A stretch of DNA of 64,000 nt from assembly GCA_963733505.1 (NCBI GenBank), contig CAVTDW010000025.1:1-64000 (forward strand), read 5' to 3'. Each line of letters begins with the position of its first letter. The first letter of the stretch is position 1. A program made the translations under genes and the position numbers. Shown here piece by piece: positions 16,299 to 25,078 of this stretch. The notes beneath the pieces were generated by a model. It had not been told where the DNA came from. It saw only the letters and a program-made list of their open reading frames with translations, and did no database searches. Origin of the DNA: JALYXV01 sp963733505. GTDB lineage: Bacteria > Actinomycetota > Acidimicrobiia > Acidimicrobiales > Palsa-688.

Positions 16299-17801
16299 GT
16301 GGCGCATCGCTTCGTGAACGTCATGGCCGCGGCCGCGGTGACCGCAGGAGTTATTGCCTCGGCCGGGGGGGCAGCGTCGGCCGCACCGCCCGGGCCGCCG
16401 GCGGTACTGCATTCCGGTCAGGTGATCCGTCAGGACATACCACCAGCTCCAGGGTCGGAGCCGGACACCGTGGTGGAGCCGGACGTGGCGGTCTCGCCAC
16501 TCGACGCCAACGTCGCCATTGCGGCCGCCCACGACGGTCGCTACCCCGACGGTGGCGCGGTGGACATCTCCGCGGCGTGGACCCGTGACGGTGGCGCCAC
16601 CTGGCACCACGCACCGATTCAGGGTGTCACGACCGCAGCAGGTGGGCCGTACGAGCGCGTGTCGGATCCTGTCGTGGCATTCGGACCGGACGGCACGGCC
16701 TACTTGTCGGTACTCCCTTTGGACATCTCCGAGTGCCCATCCGCAGTTGCCGTGTTGCGGTCCCAGGACGGAGGCCAAACGTGGGGGCCGCCCTCGTATG
16801 TCGACCGAAGCTCGTCCTGCGACGTTTCCGAGGATAAGGATTGGATCGTCGTGGACTCGTCGAAGACGAGCCCACACTACGGACGCGTCTACGTGTTCTG
16901 GACGCCTTTCTTGGCATCTGGCGATACTTTCTTGGGGGCACCCCAGGCTGTGCGCTGGTCCGACGATCACGGAGCTACCTGGAGTTCCACGTCGTATGTC
17001 ACGGCGACCAACCACGACACCCAGAACTCCCAGCCCATGATCCTCGCCAACGGCACCATCGTGGACACCTACTACGACTACGGCCTGGCCGAGCTGACAC
17101 CCGATCTCGTGCCCGGAGGCAACCCTGAATCCCCACGCCTGCGGACCAACCTCCGTCGCACTGCCGCGCCGGCCGGCGTCAACCAGGCCGGCGTCAACCC
17201 GGCCTGGTCAATCTTGGCCGCACGATCGGCCGACGGCGGACTGACCTGGCAGCCAATCGGCCAGGTGACCGACAACGCCATCGACACGCTGCCGGACGTG
17301 CGTTGCTGCCTCTTCGCGGCCGACGTCGACCAGGTGACCCAAGTCATGTATGTCGCCTGGATGAGTTCGGGACCCGGAGAAACCGATCCCTTGCTCATCT
17401 CGTCGTCGCGAGACGGCCAAGCGTGGACTTCGCCGGTGTCGGTGTCCCGGGGCGACGGTAACGGTGTTCAGCGCGTCAACGTCGACGTGGTCGCCCGCGC
17501 GGGTGCGGTGTACGTGTCCTACGGCACCCGAACCCAGCCCGGGTCCAACGGAGGTTTCGTCCAGCAGCAGCTGTCGGTTTCGCACGACGGTGGAGCGTCG
17601 TTCGCCTCGCCGATGGCGATCGGGCAGCGCTCGGTGCTGCGTTACGCGGCGCAAGCGGGCGGCTACTTTCCCGGCGACTACATCGGAATGGCCCTTGCAC
17701 CGAGTCGCCTGTACGTGGTCTGGGCCCGGTCCTCCCCACCCCCGCCCTCGTCCACCTCGCCCTACCACCAGGTGATCGACGGGGCGACGCTGCGCCCATA
17801 A
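16299..17801 (+). CDS. Secreted exo-sialidase-like protein with six Asp-box repeats, 500 aa
   Basis: The signal peptide runs from MAHRFVNVMAAAAVTAG to about ASAAPPG. The mature part holds six BNR/Asp-box motifs spread over a beta-propeller: TRDGGATW, SQDGGQTW, SDDHGATW, SADGGLTW, SRDGQAW and SHDGGASF. DVRCCLFAADVD contains paired cysteines. A 15-base duplication near 17171-17200 gives AGVNQAGVN. It lacks clear sialidase catalytic residues such as the Arg triad and F/Y-RIP, so a sugar-binding or other secreted function is as likely. GAGGAGGCG precedes the GTG by five bases. The broken gene at the left edge seems to be a relative. Confidence 0.8.
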   Translation: MAHRFVNVMAAAAVTAGVIASAGGAASAAPPGPPAVLHSGQVIRQDIPPAPGSEPDTVVEPDVAVSPLDANVAIAAAHDGRYPDGGAVDISAAWTRDGGATWHHAPIQGVTTAAGGPYERVSDPVVAFGPDGTAYLSVLPLDISECPSAVAVLRSQDGGQTWGPPSYVDRSSSCDVSEDKDWIVVDSSKTSPHYGRVYVFWTPFLASGDTFLGAPQAVRWSDDHGATWSSTSYVTATNHDTQNSQPMILANGTIVDTYYDYGLAELTPDLVPGGNPESPRLRTNLRRTAAPAGVNQAGVNPAWSILAARSADGGLTWQPIGQVTDNAIDTLPDVRCCLFAADVDQVTQVMYVAWMSSGPGETDPLLISSSRDGQAWTSPVSVSRGDGNGVQRVNVDVVARAGAVYVSYGTRTQPGSNGGFVQQQLSVSHDGGASFASPMAIGQRSVLRYAAQAGGYFPGDYIGMALAPSRLYVVWARSSPPPPSSTSPYHQVIDGATLRP

Positions 17802-17887
17802 CAGCGACCCCAAAAAGTGTTTTCCCAGCCGTGGATGATCTGAACGGTGGCCCTGCGTCGAAGACGAGGCAGGCTGACTAAGGAGGA

Positions 17888-18283
17888 ATGGTGGGAGCAG
17901 CGGAGAATGAGGCCCGTATTCGCGGGGCGTACGAGGCATTCAACGTGGGCGACATCGCCACCCTGCTCGACGTGTTCGACGAAGACATCGTGTGGCACTT
18001 TCCAGGCAACAGCAAGCTGGCGGGCGAACACATCGGTCGCGACGACACCATGGCCTTCCTCGGTGCGTATGGCGCGGCGGGCGGGGGAACCTTCCATGCC
18101 ACCGTCATCGACGTGGTGGCCCGCGAGGATCTGGTCGCCGGATGGGCCAGGGACACCGCGTCGGTCGACGGCAAGACGCTCGACGTGCGAGCGGTCGTCA
18201 TGTTCGCCATGCGCGACGGCAAGGTGACCGAGGCTTGGCATCACTTCGAGGACCTCTACGGCCTCGACACCTTCCTGCAGTAG
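17888..18283 (+). CDS. SnoaL/NTF2-like protein, 131 aa
   Basis: A single NTF2-like cone domain: ENEARIRGAYEAFNVGDIAT, LLDVFDEDIVWHFPGNSKLAG, then HVIDVVAREDLVAGW-like strands and RDGKVTEAWHHFEDLYGLDT. W-H-F-P and the terminal W-H-H-F are typical of SnoaL-like polyketide cyclase or ketosteroid-isomerase relatives. AGGAGG at 17881-17886 is only one base from ATG 17888 but four from GTG 17891, so the true start may be the GTG. A large palindrome follows 35 bases after the stop. The function is unknown; many relatives are simple isomerases or stress proteins. Confidence 0.85.
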   Translation: MVGAAENEARIRGAYEAFNVGDIATLLDVFDEDIVWHFPGNSKLAGEHIGRDDTMAFLGAYGAAGGGTFHATVIDVVAREDLVAGWARDTASVDGKTLDVRAVVMFAMRDGKVTEAWHHFEDLYGLDTFLQ

Positions 18284-18318
18284 GCGAGCGCCACCGACGC
18301 CACAGAGGAGCCGTCCTT

Positions 18319-18360
18319 TGTTAGCAGTACATGACCGCTCACGGTCATGTACTGCTAACA
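18319..18360. terminator. Perfect 19-bp inverted repeat with 4-base loop
   Basis: TGTTAGCAGTACATGACCG (18319-18337), loop CTCA, then its exact reverse complement (18342-18360). It follows the SnoaL-like gene and precedes the GMC promoter. There is no U-run on either side, yet the hairpin would be very stable. It may be a terminator, a protein-binding palindrome or a dispersed repeat; the composition differs from the surrounding DNA. Confidence 0.5.
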
Positions 18361-18429
18361 GACACCACGGGGAGAGCCCCGCGAGTATCCGAAAGTAACG
18401 TATCGGGCTCCTCGCGAGGCGGTGGTGGC

Positions 18430-18435
18430 TACCCT
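18430..18435 (+). promoter_or_regulatory. -10 hexamer TACCCT for leaderless GMC oxidoreductase gene
   Basis: TACCCT, eight bases, then GTG 18444. No Shine-Dalgarno sequence lies in between. Confidence 0.45.
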
Positions 18436-18443
18436 CTAGCCTG

Positions 18444-20183
18444 GTGAGCACCACAGGTTCGCCCGATGCGGCCGAGGACTTCGACGTCGTCGTAGTCGGG
18501 TCGGGATTCGGGGCGTCTGTGGTCGCCTACCGGCTCGCCGAGGCCGGCGAACGGGTGTGCGTACTCGAACGAGGCCGCCCGTATCCCCCCGGTTCGTTCC
18601 CCCGCGACCCGCGGGGCCTGGCCAACAACCTGTGGGACCCCAGCACCGGCATGTACGGACTGTTCGACATCTGGGCCTTCAAAGGCATCGAGAGCGTGGT
18701 GTCAAGCGGCCTCGGGGGCGGCTCGCTCATTTACGCCAACGTCTTCATCCGCAAAGACGAGCACTGGTTTGTCGACGAGGCGCTCCCCGGCGGCGGCTAC
18801 GAACGCTGGCCCATCGACCGGGCCCTGCTCGACCCCCACTACGACGCAGTCGAGAAGATGCTCGACCTCCAGCGCTATCCCTTCGACGTGTCGCCGTACA
18901 ACCAGACGCCGAAGACGATCGCCATGCGGGATGCAGCCGAGACCCTGGGACTCGACTGGATGCTGCCGGAACTGGCGGTCAGCTTTCGCAGCCCGGGCGA
19001 CGCACCGGTACCCGGAGTGCCGCTCTACGAGGCCCACCCCAACTTGCACAACCGACCCCGGGAGACCTGCCGGTTGTGCGGCGAATGCGACGCCGGGTGC
19101 AACTACGGGGCCAAGAACACCCTCGACTACACCTACCTGTCCCGGGCCAAGGATCACGGCGCCGAGATCCGCACGCTGTCGGAGGTGCGAACGCTGGATC
19201 CGCTCGACGGTCCAGGCGGCGGCCCCTCGGGCTACCAGGTGACCTATGTGTCCCACCACCCCGACGAGGACCGCATGCCGGTCCCGACCAGCCAGCTGCC
19301 GACCACGACGATCAAGGCCCGCAGGGTGGTTCTCGGGGCCGGGACGTTCGGCTCGACCTACCTGTTGCTCCGCAACCGGGCCGCCTTACCCCGACTGTCG
19401 CCCGCGCTCGGGACCCGGTTCTCGGGTAATGGCGACGTGTTGTCGGCCATCGTGGACGCCCATACCCAGGTGAGTGGCCACCGCCTTCCCCGGCACCTCG
19501 ATCCCAGCATCGGTCCGGTCATCACCAGCGCCATCCGGATGCCGGACAGCCATGACGGCACCGGCGCCACCGGCCGGGGCTTCTATGTCGAGGACGGCGG
19601 CGTCCCGGCATTCCTCGATTGGGTGGCCGAGTCAGCCGGGGCCATCAGCCTGGCCGGGCGGGCGGCCAGTTTCCTCGGCAAACGCCTCGTTGCGCATCTG
19701 AGCGGCCATCCCCGTAACCACATCAGCACCGACGTTTCCAAGCTGCTGGGTGGCGGCCAGGTGTCGTCGACGATGTTGCCCACCCTCGCCATGGGCCGCG
19801 ACATCCCAGACGGGGTCATGCGGTTACGCGAAGGGGGCCTCGACCTCGACTGGACCAGCCGGACGTCGGAGGCCTATTTCGACCGGGTGCAGAACACGAT
19901 CGAAAGCATCGCCTCGGCCCTTGGGGGCAAGCTGCTCAACACGCCGATGTGGTTGTTCAAGCGGCTGATCACCGTGCACGGTCTGGGCGGCTGCCCCATG
20001 GCATCCAACGACCAGGACGGGGTGGTCGACGTCGACGGTGAAGTGTTCCATTACCCCGGCCTCTACGTGGTCGACGGGGCGGCCATGCCCGGTCCGGTTG
20101 GTCCCAATCCCTCCTTCACCATCGCGGCCTTTGCCGACCACGTGGCCGACAGCATCCTCTCGACAGCGGTGGTCGCGCCATGA
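18444..20183 (+). CDS. GMC family (cholesterol-oxidase-like) FAD oxidoreductase, 579 aa
   Basis: The N-terminal FAD motif is in FDVVVVGSGFGASVVAYRLA (G-x-G-x-x-A), with ERGRPYPPGSFPR and SGLGGGSLIYANVF, the flavin loop of cholesterol-oxidase-type GMC enzymes. RETCRLCGECDAGCNYGAKN is a Cys-rich motif of this branch, and VTVHGLGGCPM-like sequence (TVHGLGGCPMA) near the end holds the active-site His. The C-terminus VDGAAMPGPVGPNPSFTIAA is the second FAD contact. It probably oxidises a sterol or other secondary alcohol. Its stop overlaps an ATG (ATGA) of a 27-codon ORF that runs into the next gene. Lipid-related genes follow. Confidence 0.88.
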   Translation: MSTTGSPDAAEDFDVVVVGSGFGASVVAYRLAEAGERVCVLERGRPYPPGSFPRDPRGLANNLWDPSTGMYGLFDIWAFKGIESVVSSGLGGGSLIYANVFIRKDEHWFVDEALPGGGYERWPIDRALLDPHYDAVEKMLDLQRYPFDVSPYNQTPKTIAMRDAAETLGLDWMLPELAVSFRSPGDAPVPGVPLYEAHPNLHNRPRETCRLCGECDAGCNYGAKNTLDYTYLSRAKDHGAEIRTLSEVRTLDPLDGPGGGPSGYQVTYVSHHPDEDRMPVPTSQLPTTTIKARRVVLGAGTFGSTYLLLRNRAALPRLSPALGTRFSGNGDVLSAIVDAHTQVSGHRLPRHLDPSIGPVITSAIRMPDSHDGTGATGRGFYVEDGGVPAFLDWVAESAGAISLAGRAASFLGKRLVAHLSGHPRNHISTDVSKLLGGGQVSSTMLPTLAMGRDIPDGVMRLREGGLDLDWTSRTSEAYFDRVQNTIESIASALGGKLLNTPMWLFKRLITVHGLGGCPMASNDQDGVVDVDGEVFHYPGLYVVDGAAMPGPVGPNPSFTIAAFADHVADSILSTAVVAP

Positions 20184-20263
20184 CTGCCCCAGCCACCGGC
20201 AGCGGCCAAGGCTCCAGCCAAGGCACCGGCAATGGCTCCGGCGCGCTGGCTCCGGCGTCGTGA
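20180..20263 (+). CDS. Bridging ORF, 27 aa, between GMC gene and its partner
   Basis: ATG at 20180 overlaps the GMC stop as ATGA and its own TGA overlaps the next GTG as GTGA. The peptide starts MTAPATGSGQGSSQGTGN and ends ALAPAS: a Gly/Ser/Ala linker. It is either a small coupling ORF or the linker of a once-continuous protein, split by a base change. Sequence alone cannot decide. Confidence 0.35.
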   Translation: MTAPATGSGQGSSQGTGNGSGALAPAS

Positions 20264-20931
20264 AACCCAAGTACCACCTCCAGTTCACCGAGGAGATGAA
20301 GGGTTTCTTCACCTTCGACGAGGCCGATTACCAGCGGGGCTTCGAGCGAGGGCGGGCCACGGGCTCGGCGGTGATGTTCCACCTCACCATCGGCACCGAC
20401 GACACCTACGCCTTCATCGCCGACCCCAGCCATGTGGCTCCCGCCGCGGGATACGTCGAAAGCGATGTCCTCGGCGGTCGGCGTCCCGTCGAGCGGGGCG
20501 TGTTCAACCTGTTCGTGGACGCAGGCGAGGTCAACGGCGAGCCGGCGCGCCACATGCTGTACCGGCTGTGGTTCACCGACGCGGTCGGCCACCCGCTCAC
20601 CCTCACGGGGTTCAAGAGCATCCACCATCCCGTCGCCGCCCTCTCGCAGTTCAGCGATGTCTGGAGCGAGACGACCACCCTCTACACCACGATCCTGGCC
20701 GGCCACGTCGAGGTGGAGGACGACCACGCGGCGGCGGTCATCGGGGCCGGCATCATCCACATCCTGCCCTTCGACTTCGCTCGCCAGCTGACCACCTTCC
20801 GGGTCAAGGGGGCGGCGCTATCGGGGCGATGGAACGCCTTCCAGGCATTCGGCGCCCTTTTCATGGGCCAGCTGTGGGAGGTCTTTCAGCCCCGGCTCCC
20901 CTGGGTCGGTCGTGGGCGCAGCCGACGCTGA
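20260..20931 (+). CDS. GMC-associated module of unknown function, 223 aa
   Basis: Starts VKPKYHLQFTEEMKGFFTFD and continues with VMFHLTIGTDDTYAFIADPS, VLGGRRPVERGVFNLFVDAG, RHMLYRLWFTDAVGHPLTLTG, WSETTTLYTTILAGH and GIIHILPFDFARQLTTF. It is beta-rich and has no membrane segment or signal peptide. From memory, the same sequence type forms the central part of long proteins where a GMC oxidoreductase and an alpha/beta hydrolase are fused; in this window the oxidoreductase is upstream and a matching hydrolase lies at about 26-27 kb. Its role could be lipid binding. The GTG start overlaps the stop of the 27-codon bridging ORF. Confidence 0.65.
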   Translation: MKPKYHLQFTEEMKGFFTFDEADYQRGFERGRATGSAVMFHLTIGTDDTYAFIADPSHVAPAAGYVESDVLGGRRPVERGVFNLFVDAGEVNGEPARHMLYRLWFTDAVGHPLTLTGFKSIHHPVAALSQFSDVWSETTTLYTTILAGHVEVEDDHAAAVIGAGIIHILPFDFARQLTTFRVKGAALSGRWNAFQAFGALFMGQLWEVFQPRLPWVGRGRSRR

Positions 20932-20971
20932 GCGCCTGAGCGTCTGAGCCCGAGCTGGCGAGGAGCCGTCA

Positions 20972-22447
20972 ATGCCCGACATCCGCTACGTGTGCCTCTC
21001 CGATCTTCACTTCGGCGCGGAGAACAGCATCCTCAGCCACTTGAACGACGACCACGAAACCGTTGACCCGGCCAAGGCCAGCTCCGTGCTCGACGCGCTG
21101 GTCGCGGTCCTGAAGACGCTGATCGACGCCAACGAGGACCAAACCCGCAAGCCCACGTTGATTCTGAACGGCGACATCCTCGAGTTGGCGCTGGCCAGCG
21201 ACAATGTGGCGCTGATGGTGTTCGAGTTGTTCCTCGACCGCATCTTTCCCAGCGGGGGCGAGCCGCTGTTCGATCCCACGGTCGTGTATCAACCCGGCAA
21301 CCACGACCATCACCTCTGGGAGAGCGCCCGCGAGCGCCAGTACGCCAACCTGCTCGATACCCTCAAACCCGACGACGTGCTCCCCGTGCCCTGGCACGGA
21401 ACGTCCCTCTACTACCTCGAGGATTCCCGGCCGGTGCACTCCGAGCTCCTCGAGGAACTGGCGAAGCGACGGCCCCACGACCAAGCGATCAGGTTCCGGG
21501 TGTCGTATCCCAACCTGGGGCTGCGCTCGAAGGACCAGAAGACCTCGGTGGTGTTCCACCACGGCCACAACGTGGAATCCATCTACCACCTGATGACGAC
21601 GCTCAAAGACTTCGTGTTCCCCGGTCGCCCGCCGGCCACCGAGGTGTGGGACATCGAAGCCGAGAACTTTGCCTGGATCGACTTCTTCTGGTCGACCCTC
21701 GGCCGATCCGGAGACGTCGGCGAGCAAGTCGGACTGGTGTACGACATGCTCCAAGACGACCACGCCATCCAAAGGCTGGCCGGCAACCTGGCCGACGGGA
21801 TCGCCACCCGGGTCGCCCGCAAGGGTGTCCTCCTGAAGGGTCGCTGGCTGCTCAAGGCGGTCCTCCACAAGGTGCTCCGCTTCGTGGCGTCCAAGGTGGC
21901 GGCCTCCGAGCGCAGGATCCCGAAGGTGCCGCTGAGCGAGAAGTCCCGGATCGGCATGCTGGCGTACCTGAGTGGACCGCTCGCCCTGCAACTGGCCGCG
22001 GAGGCCCCCAACAAGGACCGCCAGCTGCCGGAGCACGTCAAGTTCATCTTCGGCCACACCCACAAGCCGTTCATCGAGAGCACCCAACTTGATCGAGGGT
22101 TGGCCAACCCGGTGCGGATCTTCAACAGCGGCGGCTGGGTGGTGGACACCAAGGAGGTCGAACCGTTCCACGGGGCCAACTTGGTGCTCCTCGACGACGA
22201 CCTCGAGGTGGCCTGCATCCGCCTGTTCAACCAGGCGACGGACGCCTCCGAGTACCGCGTCCGACTCGACGACGGGCTGCCGGCCGAACAGGGGCCGTTC
22301 TACCGACGCCTGTCGGAACTGGTCCGGCCCGACGATGACGTGTGGAAGAACTTCTCTCAGGCCGTGGCGGCCTTGGTCACCGAGCGCGCCAAGACTCTGA
22401 CCGACATCATCGATCACGCCTTCGACACCCGAACGACCGCGTCGTGA
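20972..22447 (+). CDS. Metallophosphoesterase, 491 aa
   Basis: Calcineurin-like fold with all metal motifs: CLSDLHFGA (D-x-H, residues 9-14), LILNGDILELA (G-D), VYQPGNHDHHLWE (G-N-H-D/E) and FIFGHTHKPF (G-H-x-H). Long helical insertions between motifs (SYPNLGLRSKDQKTSVVF, then AENFAWIDFFWSTL) distinguish it from small phosphodiesterases and give 491 residues. Substrate unknown; the neighbours suggest a lipid or phospholipid phosphate. GAGGAG lies shortly before the ATG. It follows the GMC partner gene by 40 bases on the same strand. Confidence 0.87.
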   Translation: MPDIRYVCLSDLHFGAENSILSHLNDDHETVDPAKASSVLDALVAVLKTLIDANEDQTRKPTLILNGDILELALASDNVALMVFELFLDRIFPSGGEPLFDPTVVYQPGNHDHHLWESARERQYANLLDTLKPDDVLPVPWHGTSLYYLEDSRPVHSELLEELAKRRPHDQAIRFRVSYPNLGLRSKDQKTSVVFHHGHNVESIYHLMTTLKDFVFPGRPPATEVWDIEAENFAWIDFFWSTLGRSGDVGEQVGLVYDMLQDDHAIQRLAGNLADGIATRVARKGVLLKGRWLLKAVLHKVLRFVASKVAASERRIPKVPLSEKSRIGMLAYLSGPLALQLAAEAPNKDRQLPEHVKFIFGHTHKPFIESTQLDRGLANPVRIFNSGGWVVDTKEVEPFHGANLVLLDDDLEVACIRLFNQATDASEYRVRLDDGLPAEQGPFYRRLSELVRPDDDVWKNFSQAVAALVTERAKTLTDIIDHAFDTRTTAS

Positions 22448-22483
22448 TCACACCGGACTCCAACGATGGGTGAGGAGGGGCTC

Positions 22484-22912
22484 ATGAGCCACCTGGGTAC
22501 CAACGACGAGAACTCGGAGCGATTGCTCCGACAAGCCCTACTGGGTATCTCCGTGGCGACCGTCGCCTCCGGTGGCCTGCAGATTGTGGCCCCGGGACTC
22601 GTGCTTCGGCAGCTGGATGCGGCGCGTGGGGACACCGACCGTCATCTCTTTGCGACCGTCGGCATGTTCATGGTGGTGGTCGGCGGCCTCCTGGCCCACG
22701 ACCTGGTCCGCCATGACGACGATCCGACGGTGCTCCTCTGGGCTGGGCTGCAGAAGGTCGGCGCCGCGGGTGCGGTCGCGATCGGCGTTCGGCACGGCGT
22801 GTTCGCCCGCCGAGCCTTGGCCGTGGCGGGATTCGACGCCATTTCGGGGGTGGGCTGCCTGGCGTACCGAGCTCGGCTCCGCCGAACGCATCCGAGTACG
22901 CCCGTCACATAG
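22484..22912 (+). CDS. Small integral membrane protein, 142 aa
   Basis: After a polar start MSHLGTNDENSERLLRQALL there are hydrophobic segments LGISVATVASGGLQIVAPGLV, FATVGMFMVVVGGLLAHDLV and VGAAGAVAIGVRHGVF, then a final helix ending YRARLRR. It resembles four-helix small membrane proteins whose function is unknown. GAGGAGGGG at 22472-22480 fits ATG 22484 better than ATG 22466, which lies before the ribosome-binding site. It follows the phosphoesterase by 36 bases and could be its co-transcript. Confidence 0.65.
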   Translation: MSHLGTNDENSERLLRQALLGISVATVASGGLQIVAPGLVLRQLDAARGDTDRHLFATVGMFMVVVGGLLAHDLVRHDDDPTVLLWAGLQKVGAAGAVAIGVRHGVFARRALAVAGFDAISGVGCLAYRARLRRTHPSTPVT

Positions 22913-22975
22913 CCCGCGGTTTGCGCCGTAGGTCGCCCTGAGAGAAAGCCGAACGCGAAAGCCGAACGCGAAAGG

Positions 22976-23461
22976 TCAGTGCCGGAACGCCTGGGCGAAG
23001 TGGCCCCGCCCGATCACGAACCACATCAAGACCGCCCAGGTGACCGTCGTGGTAAGCCAGCGCAAGTCGTTGAAGAACATCCACCGCTTGAGTAGCGGCG
23101 TCAGCGTGGCCTGATCCTTCGTCGTTTCGATGGCTTGGTTGATCGGACGAAGGAAGAGGCTGAAGATCACCACGGCGCTGGCGTTGAGGCTCAGGAAGGC
23201 GACGATGACCTGCCACAGCTGGGCCTTTCCCCACTCCTCGACGATCAGCACCACCGAGGTGACGAGCATGACCGGGATGACGACGGTGAAGAACCTCGTC
23301 GCGGCCTTGACCGGGATGGTGAAATGCTCGGGAAGGGCTTCGACGGTCATCTTGGTCCAGCTCGGATAGAAGAACAGCCGGACGGCCCACATGGTCCCGA
23401 CATAGATCGTCGCCCCGAAGAAGAAGATGACGAGATCCAGGATCAACAGTGATTGGCGCAT
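22976..23461 (-). CDS. Integral membrane protein (DUF1772-like), 161 aa
   Basis: Four probable membrane helices: LLILDLVIFFFGATIYVGTMWAV at the N-terminus, FFTVVIPVMLVTSVVLIV, LWQVIVAFLSLNASAVVIFSLF and LTTTVTWAVLMWFVIG. RPINQAIE and NDLRWLTT resemble anthrone-oxygenase-like DUF1772 proteins, though I am not certain of this family. The Met at 23461 begins directly at the first helix; an upstream frame extension is basic and unlikely. It lies downstream of the patatin gene on the same strand with about 70 bases between, perhaps in one transcript. Confidence 0.6.
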   Translation of the reverse strand: MRQSLLILDLVIFFFGATIYVGTMWAVRLFFYPSWTKMTVEALPEHFTIPVKAATRFFTVVIPVMLVTSVVLIVEEWGKAQLWQVIVAFLSLNASAVVIFSLFLRPINQAIETTKDQATLTPLLKRWMFFNDLRWLTTTVTWAVLMWFVIGRGHFAQAFRH

Positions 23462-23528
23462 TGGGCATGGCCTCCTGGTCGGTGCTCGGCGCGACGCCGG
23501 CGTGGCGGGCGACTGACGGTACAACGAG

Positions 23529-25064
23529 TCACGGCACGACCCGCGGTCCCGCCCGGCGGCGGCCGGCCCGATCGTCGCGACGAGCCTGGAAGCCTCGACG
23601 GACGATCAGGCGTGCCAGGGCACTGAAGACTCGCAGCCGATCGCCGGAGGACACGGCGTGGGTCACGTGGGCGCTACGGAGCGCCGACCACCACATCCGA
23701 CGGTCGAGGCTCACTTCGCCGACGGCGACGATGGCCCCACCGGGCTGCTCCCCTCGCGACAGCGAGACGGGGAGCACCGGACTGCCCGTTGGTGCCGCGC
23801 CGGTCAGGCAGTAGCGCCCATCGGGTCCCTCCAGCGATGCCTCGAGCGACAGACGGCCATCAACGGTCATCGTCACCTGGGCGGTCCGAAACGGAACCCG
23901 TGTCCCGAACGAGGCGACCGTCGCATGCCCGGTGGCGGGCGCCTCGACCGCCACGTCAGCGTTCATGGCCCCAGCCTCAGGAATCTCGGGTGCCAGCCGC
24001 ACCGTGAGGTCGTGACCTCCCAGATCGCCGGTGAGGTCGTGTCGGAGGAGAAGCGCTGGTCGGTCCGAGCGCATCGAGGTGGCGCCGGGCTCCCATGCAA
24101 CGCCGGCCGGGTCGAGCCGGTCGAGGTAGCGGCAGCCGTCGCGGTAGCCCATCTCCACGAGCGTCCCGGCGTCGATCCGGCCCAGGAAATAGTCCGGGTC
24201 GAGTGGGATCGGCGCCTCGGGCTTGATCAGGTGGAGCACAACCGGGGAGGGCCGCTCCTTGTTGACCGCCCGAACCTGTTCGAAGTCGGCGTAGAGCGAG
24301 GCATTCGCGGCGACTTCGATCATATGGACGTACTGCCGAAACGAGCCGTTGAGGTATTCGGGGGTGTTGCCGATGCACCACACCAACCACACCTCGTCGG
24401 CCCCGCGCCGTACCGCCTCGACGACATTCGAGTCGCGGATCCAGACCGCGTCCAGGTAGGAGTCGCCGTTGTGGGTCACGGCGGGCATCAGCATGGGCAA
24501 CGAGATCCCTGCGACCAAGAGGTCGAGGTCGATCTCGGAGTGCTCGATGACCTCGGCCACCTTGCGGGAGAAGTTGCAGACGTTGAACGTGCCGACGATG
24601 CCCCGGGCGGAGCGGATTTGTCCGACGTCGATCCCCAAATGCGGGAACACCTGGTGGCGCACGCCGTCGGCACCGCCGAAGGCCGGCCATCGAAACGACC
24701 GCACGTACTGCCGGATGGGCAGCAACGACATGAACTGGCGCTGGTCCAGCGTGCGCCACCGTTCACCCATCTCGACGGGGTCCTGGCCCGACAAGATCAT
24801 GGCCAGGTTCATGATCCCGCCCGAGGTGCCGTCGGCGTGATGGAATCGCAGGCCCGCCTCGGACAGCGCCCGAAGCACTCCGGCCTGATACGCCACTCGC
24901 ATTCCCCCGCCCGCCAGGACCAGCGACCGGCGGGGCCCCGCCCCGGGCTCACTCGCAGCCCCTACTCCACTCGCAGCCCCTGCTCCACTCGCAGCCCCTG
25001 GCCGACCTGCAGGCCAGGGTTCAGCTGCGGTCCCAGCTGCCAATGGCGGAATATGGTCGGGCAT
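23529..25064 (-). CDS. Patatin-like phospholipase, 511 aa
   Basis: The oxyanion glycine loop is in SLVLAGGGMRVAYQAGVLRA and the nucleophile region reads HADGTSGGIMN (G-T-S-G-G, close to G-x-S-x-G). The catalytic Asp follows in GDSYLDAVWIRDSN (D-A/G). ADEVWLVWCIGNTPEYLNG completes the fold. The C-terminal 150 residues are beta-rich and probably bind lipid. It should hydrolyse acyl esters of phospho- or neutral lipids. The N-terminus (residues about 20-45) is a low-complexity GAASGAGAASGVGAAS segment from an 18-base tandem repeat. It heads a minus-strand group with the membrane gene downstream. Confidence 0.87.
   Translation of the reverse strand: MPDHIPPLAAGTAAEPWPAGRPGAASGAGAASGVGAASEPGAGPRRSLVLAGGGMRVAYQAGVLRALSEAGLRFHHADGTSGGIMNLAMILSGQDPVEMGERWRTLDQRQFMSLLPIRQYVRSFRWPAFGGADGVRHQVFPHLGIDVGQIRSARGIVGTFNVCNFSRKVAEVIEHSEIDLDLLVAGISLPMLMPAVTHNGDSYLDAVWIRDSNVVEAVRRGADEVWLVWCIGNTPEYLNGSFRQYVHMIEVAANASLYADFEQVRAVNKERPSPVVLHLIKPEAPIPLDPDYFLGRIDAGTLVEMGYRDGCRYLDRLDPAGVAWEPGATSMRSDRPALLLRHDLTGDLGGHDLTVRLAPEIPEAGAMNADVAVEAPATGHATVASFGTRVPFRTAQVTMTVDGRLSLEASLEGPDGRYCLTGAAPTGSPVLPVSLSRGEQPGGAIVAVGEVSLDRRMWWSALRSAHVTHAVSSGDRLRVFSALARLIVRRGFQARRDDRAGRRRAGPRVVP
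24952..25005 (-). repeat. 18-bp tandem repeat in the patatin N-terminus
   Basis: Two near-identical copies of an 18-base unit (24952-24969, 24970-24987) and a partial third, encoding GAASGA/GAASGV. In frame, so it only lengthens a flexible linker. Confidence 0.7.
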
Positions 25065-25078
25065 CGAGCATCAGCCCT

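Noticed and set aside
14997..17015. 672-codon minus-strand frame opposite the XdhC genes
   Set aside because: Shadow of two strong plus-strand genes with recognised motifs; composition is Arg/Gly/His-rich without domains.
20969..22417. 482-codon minus-strand frame opposite the metallophosphoesterase
   Set aside because: All four metal motifs are on the plus strand; the antisense frame stays open because of codon bias.
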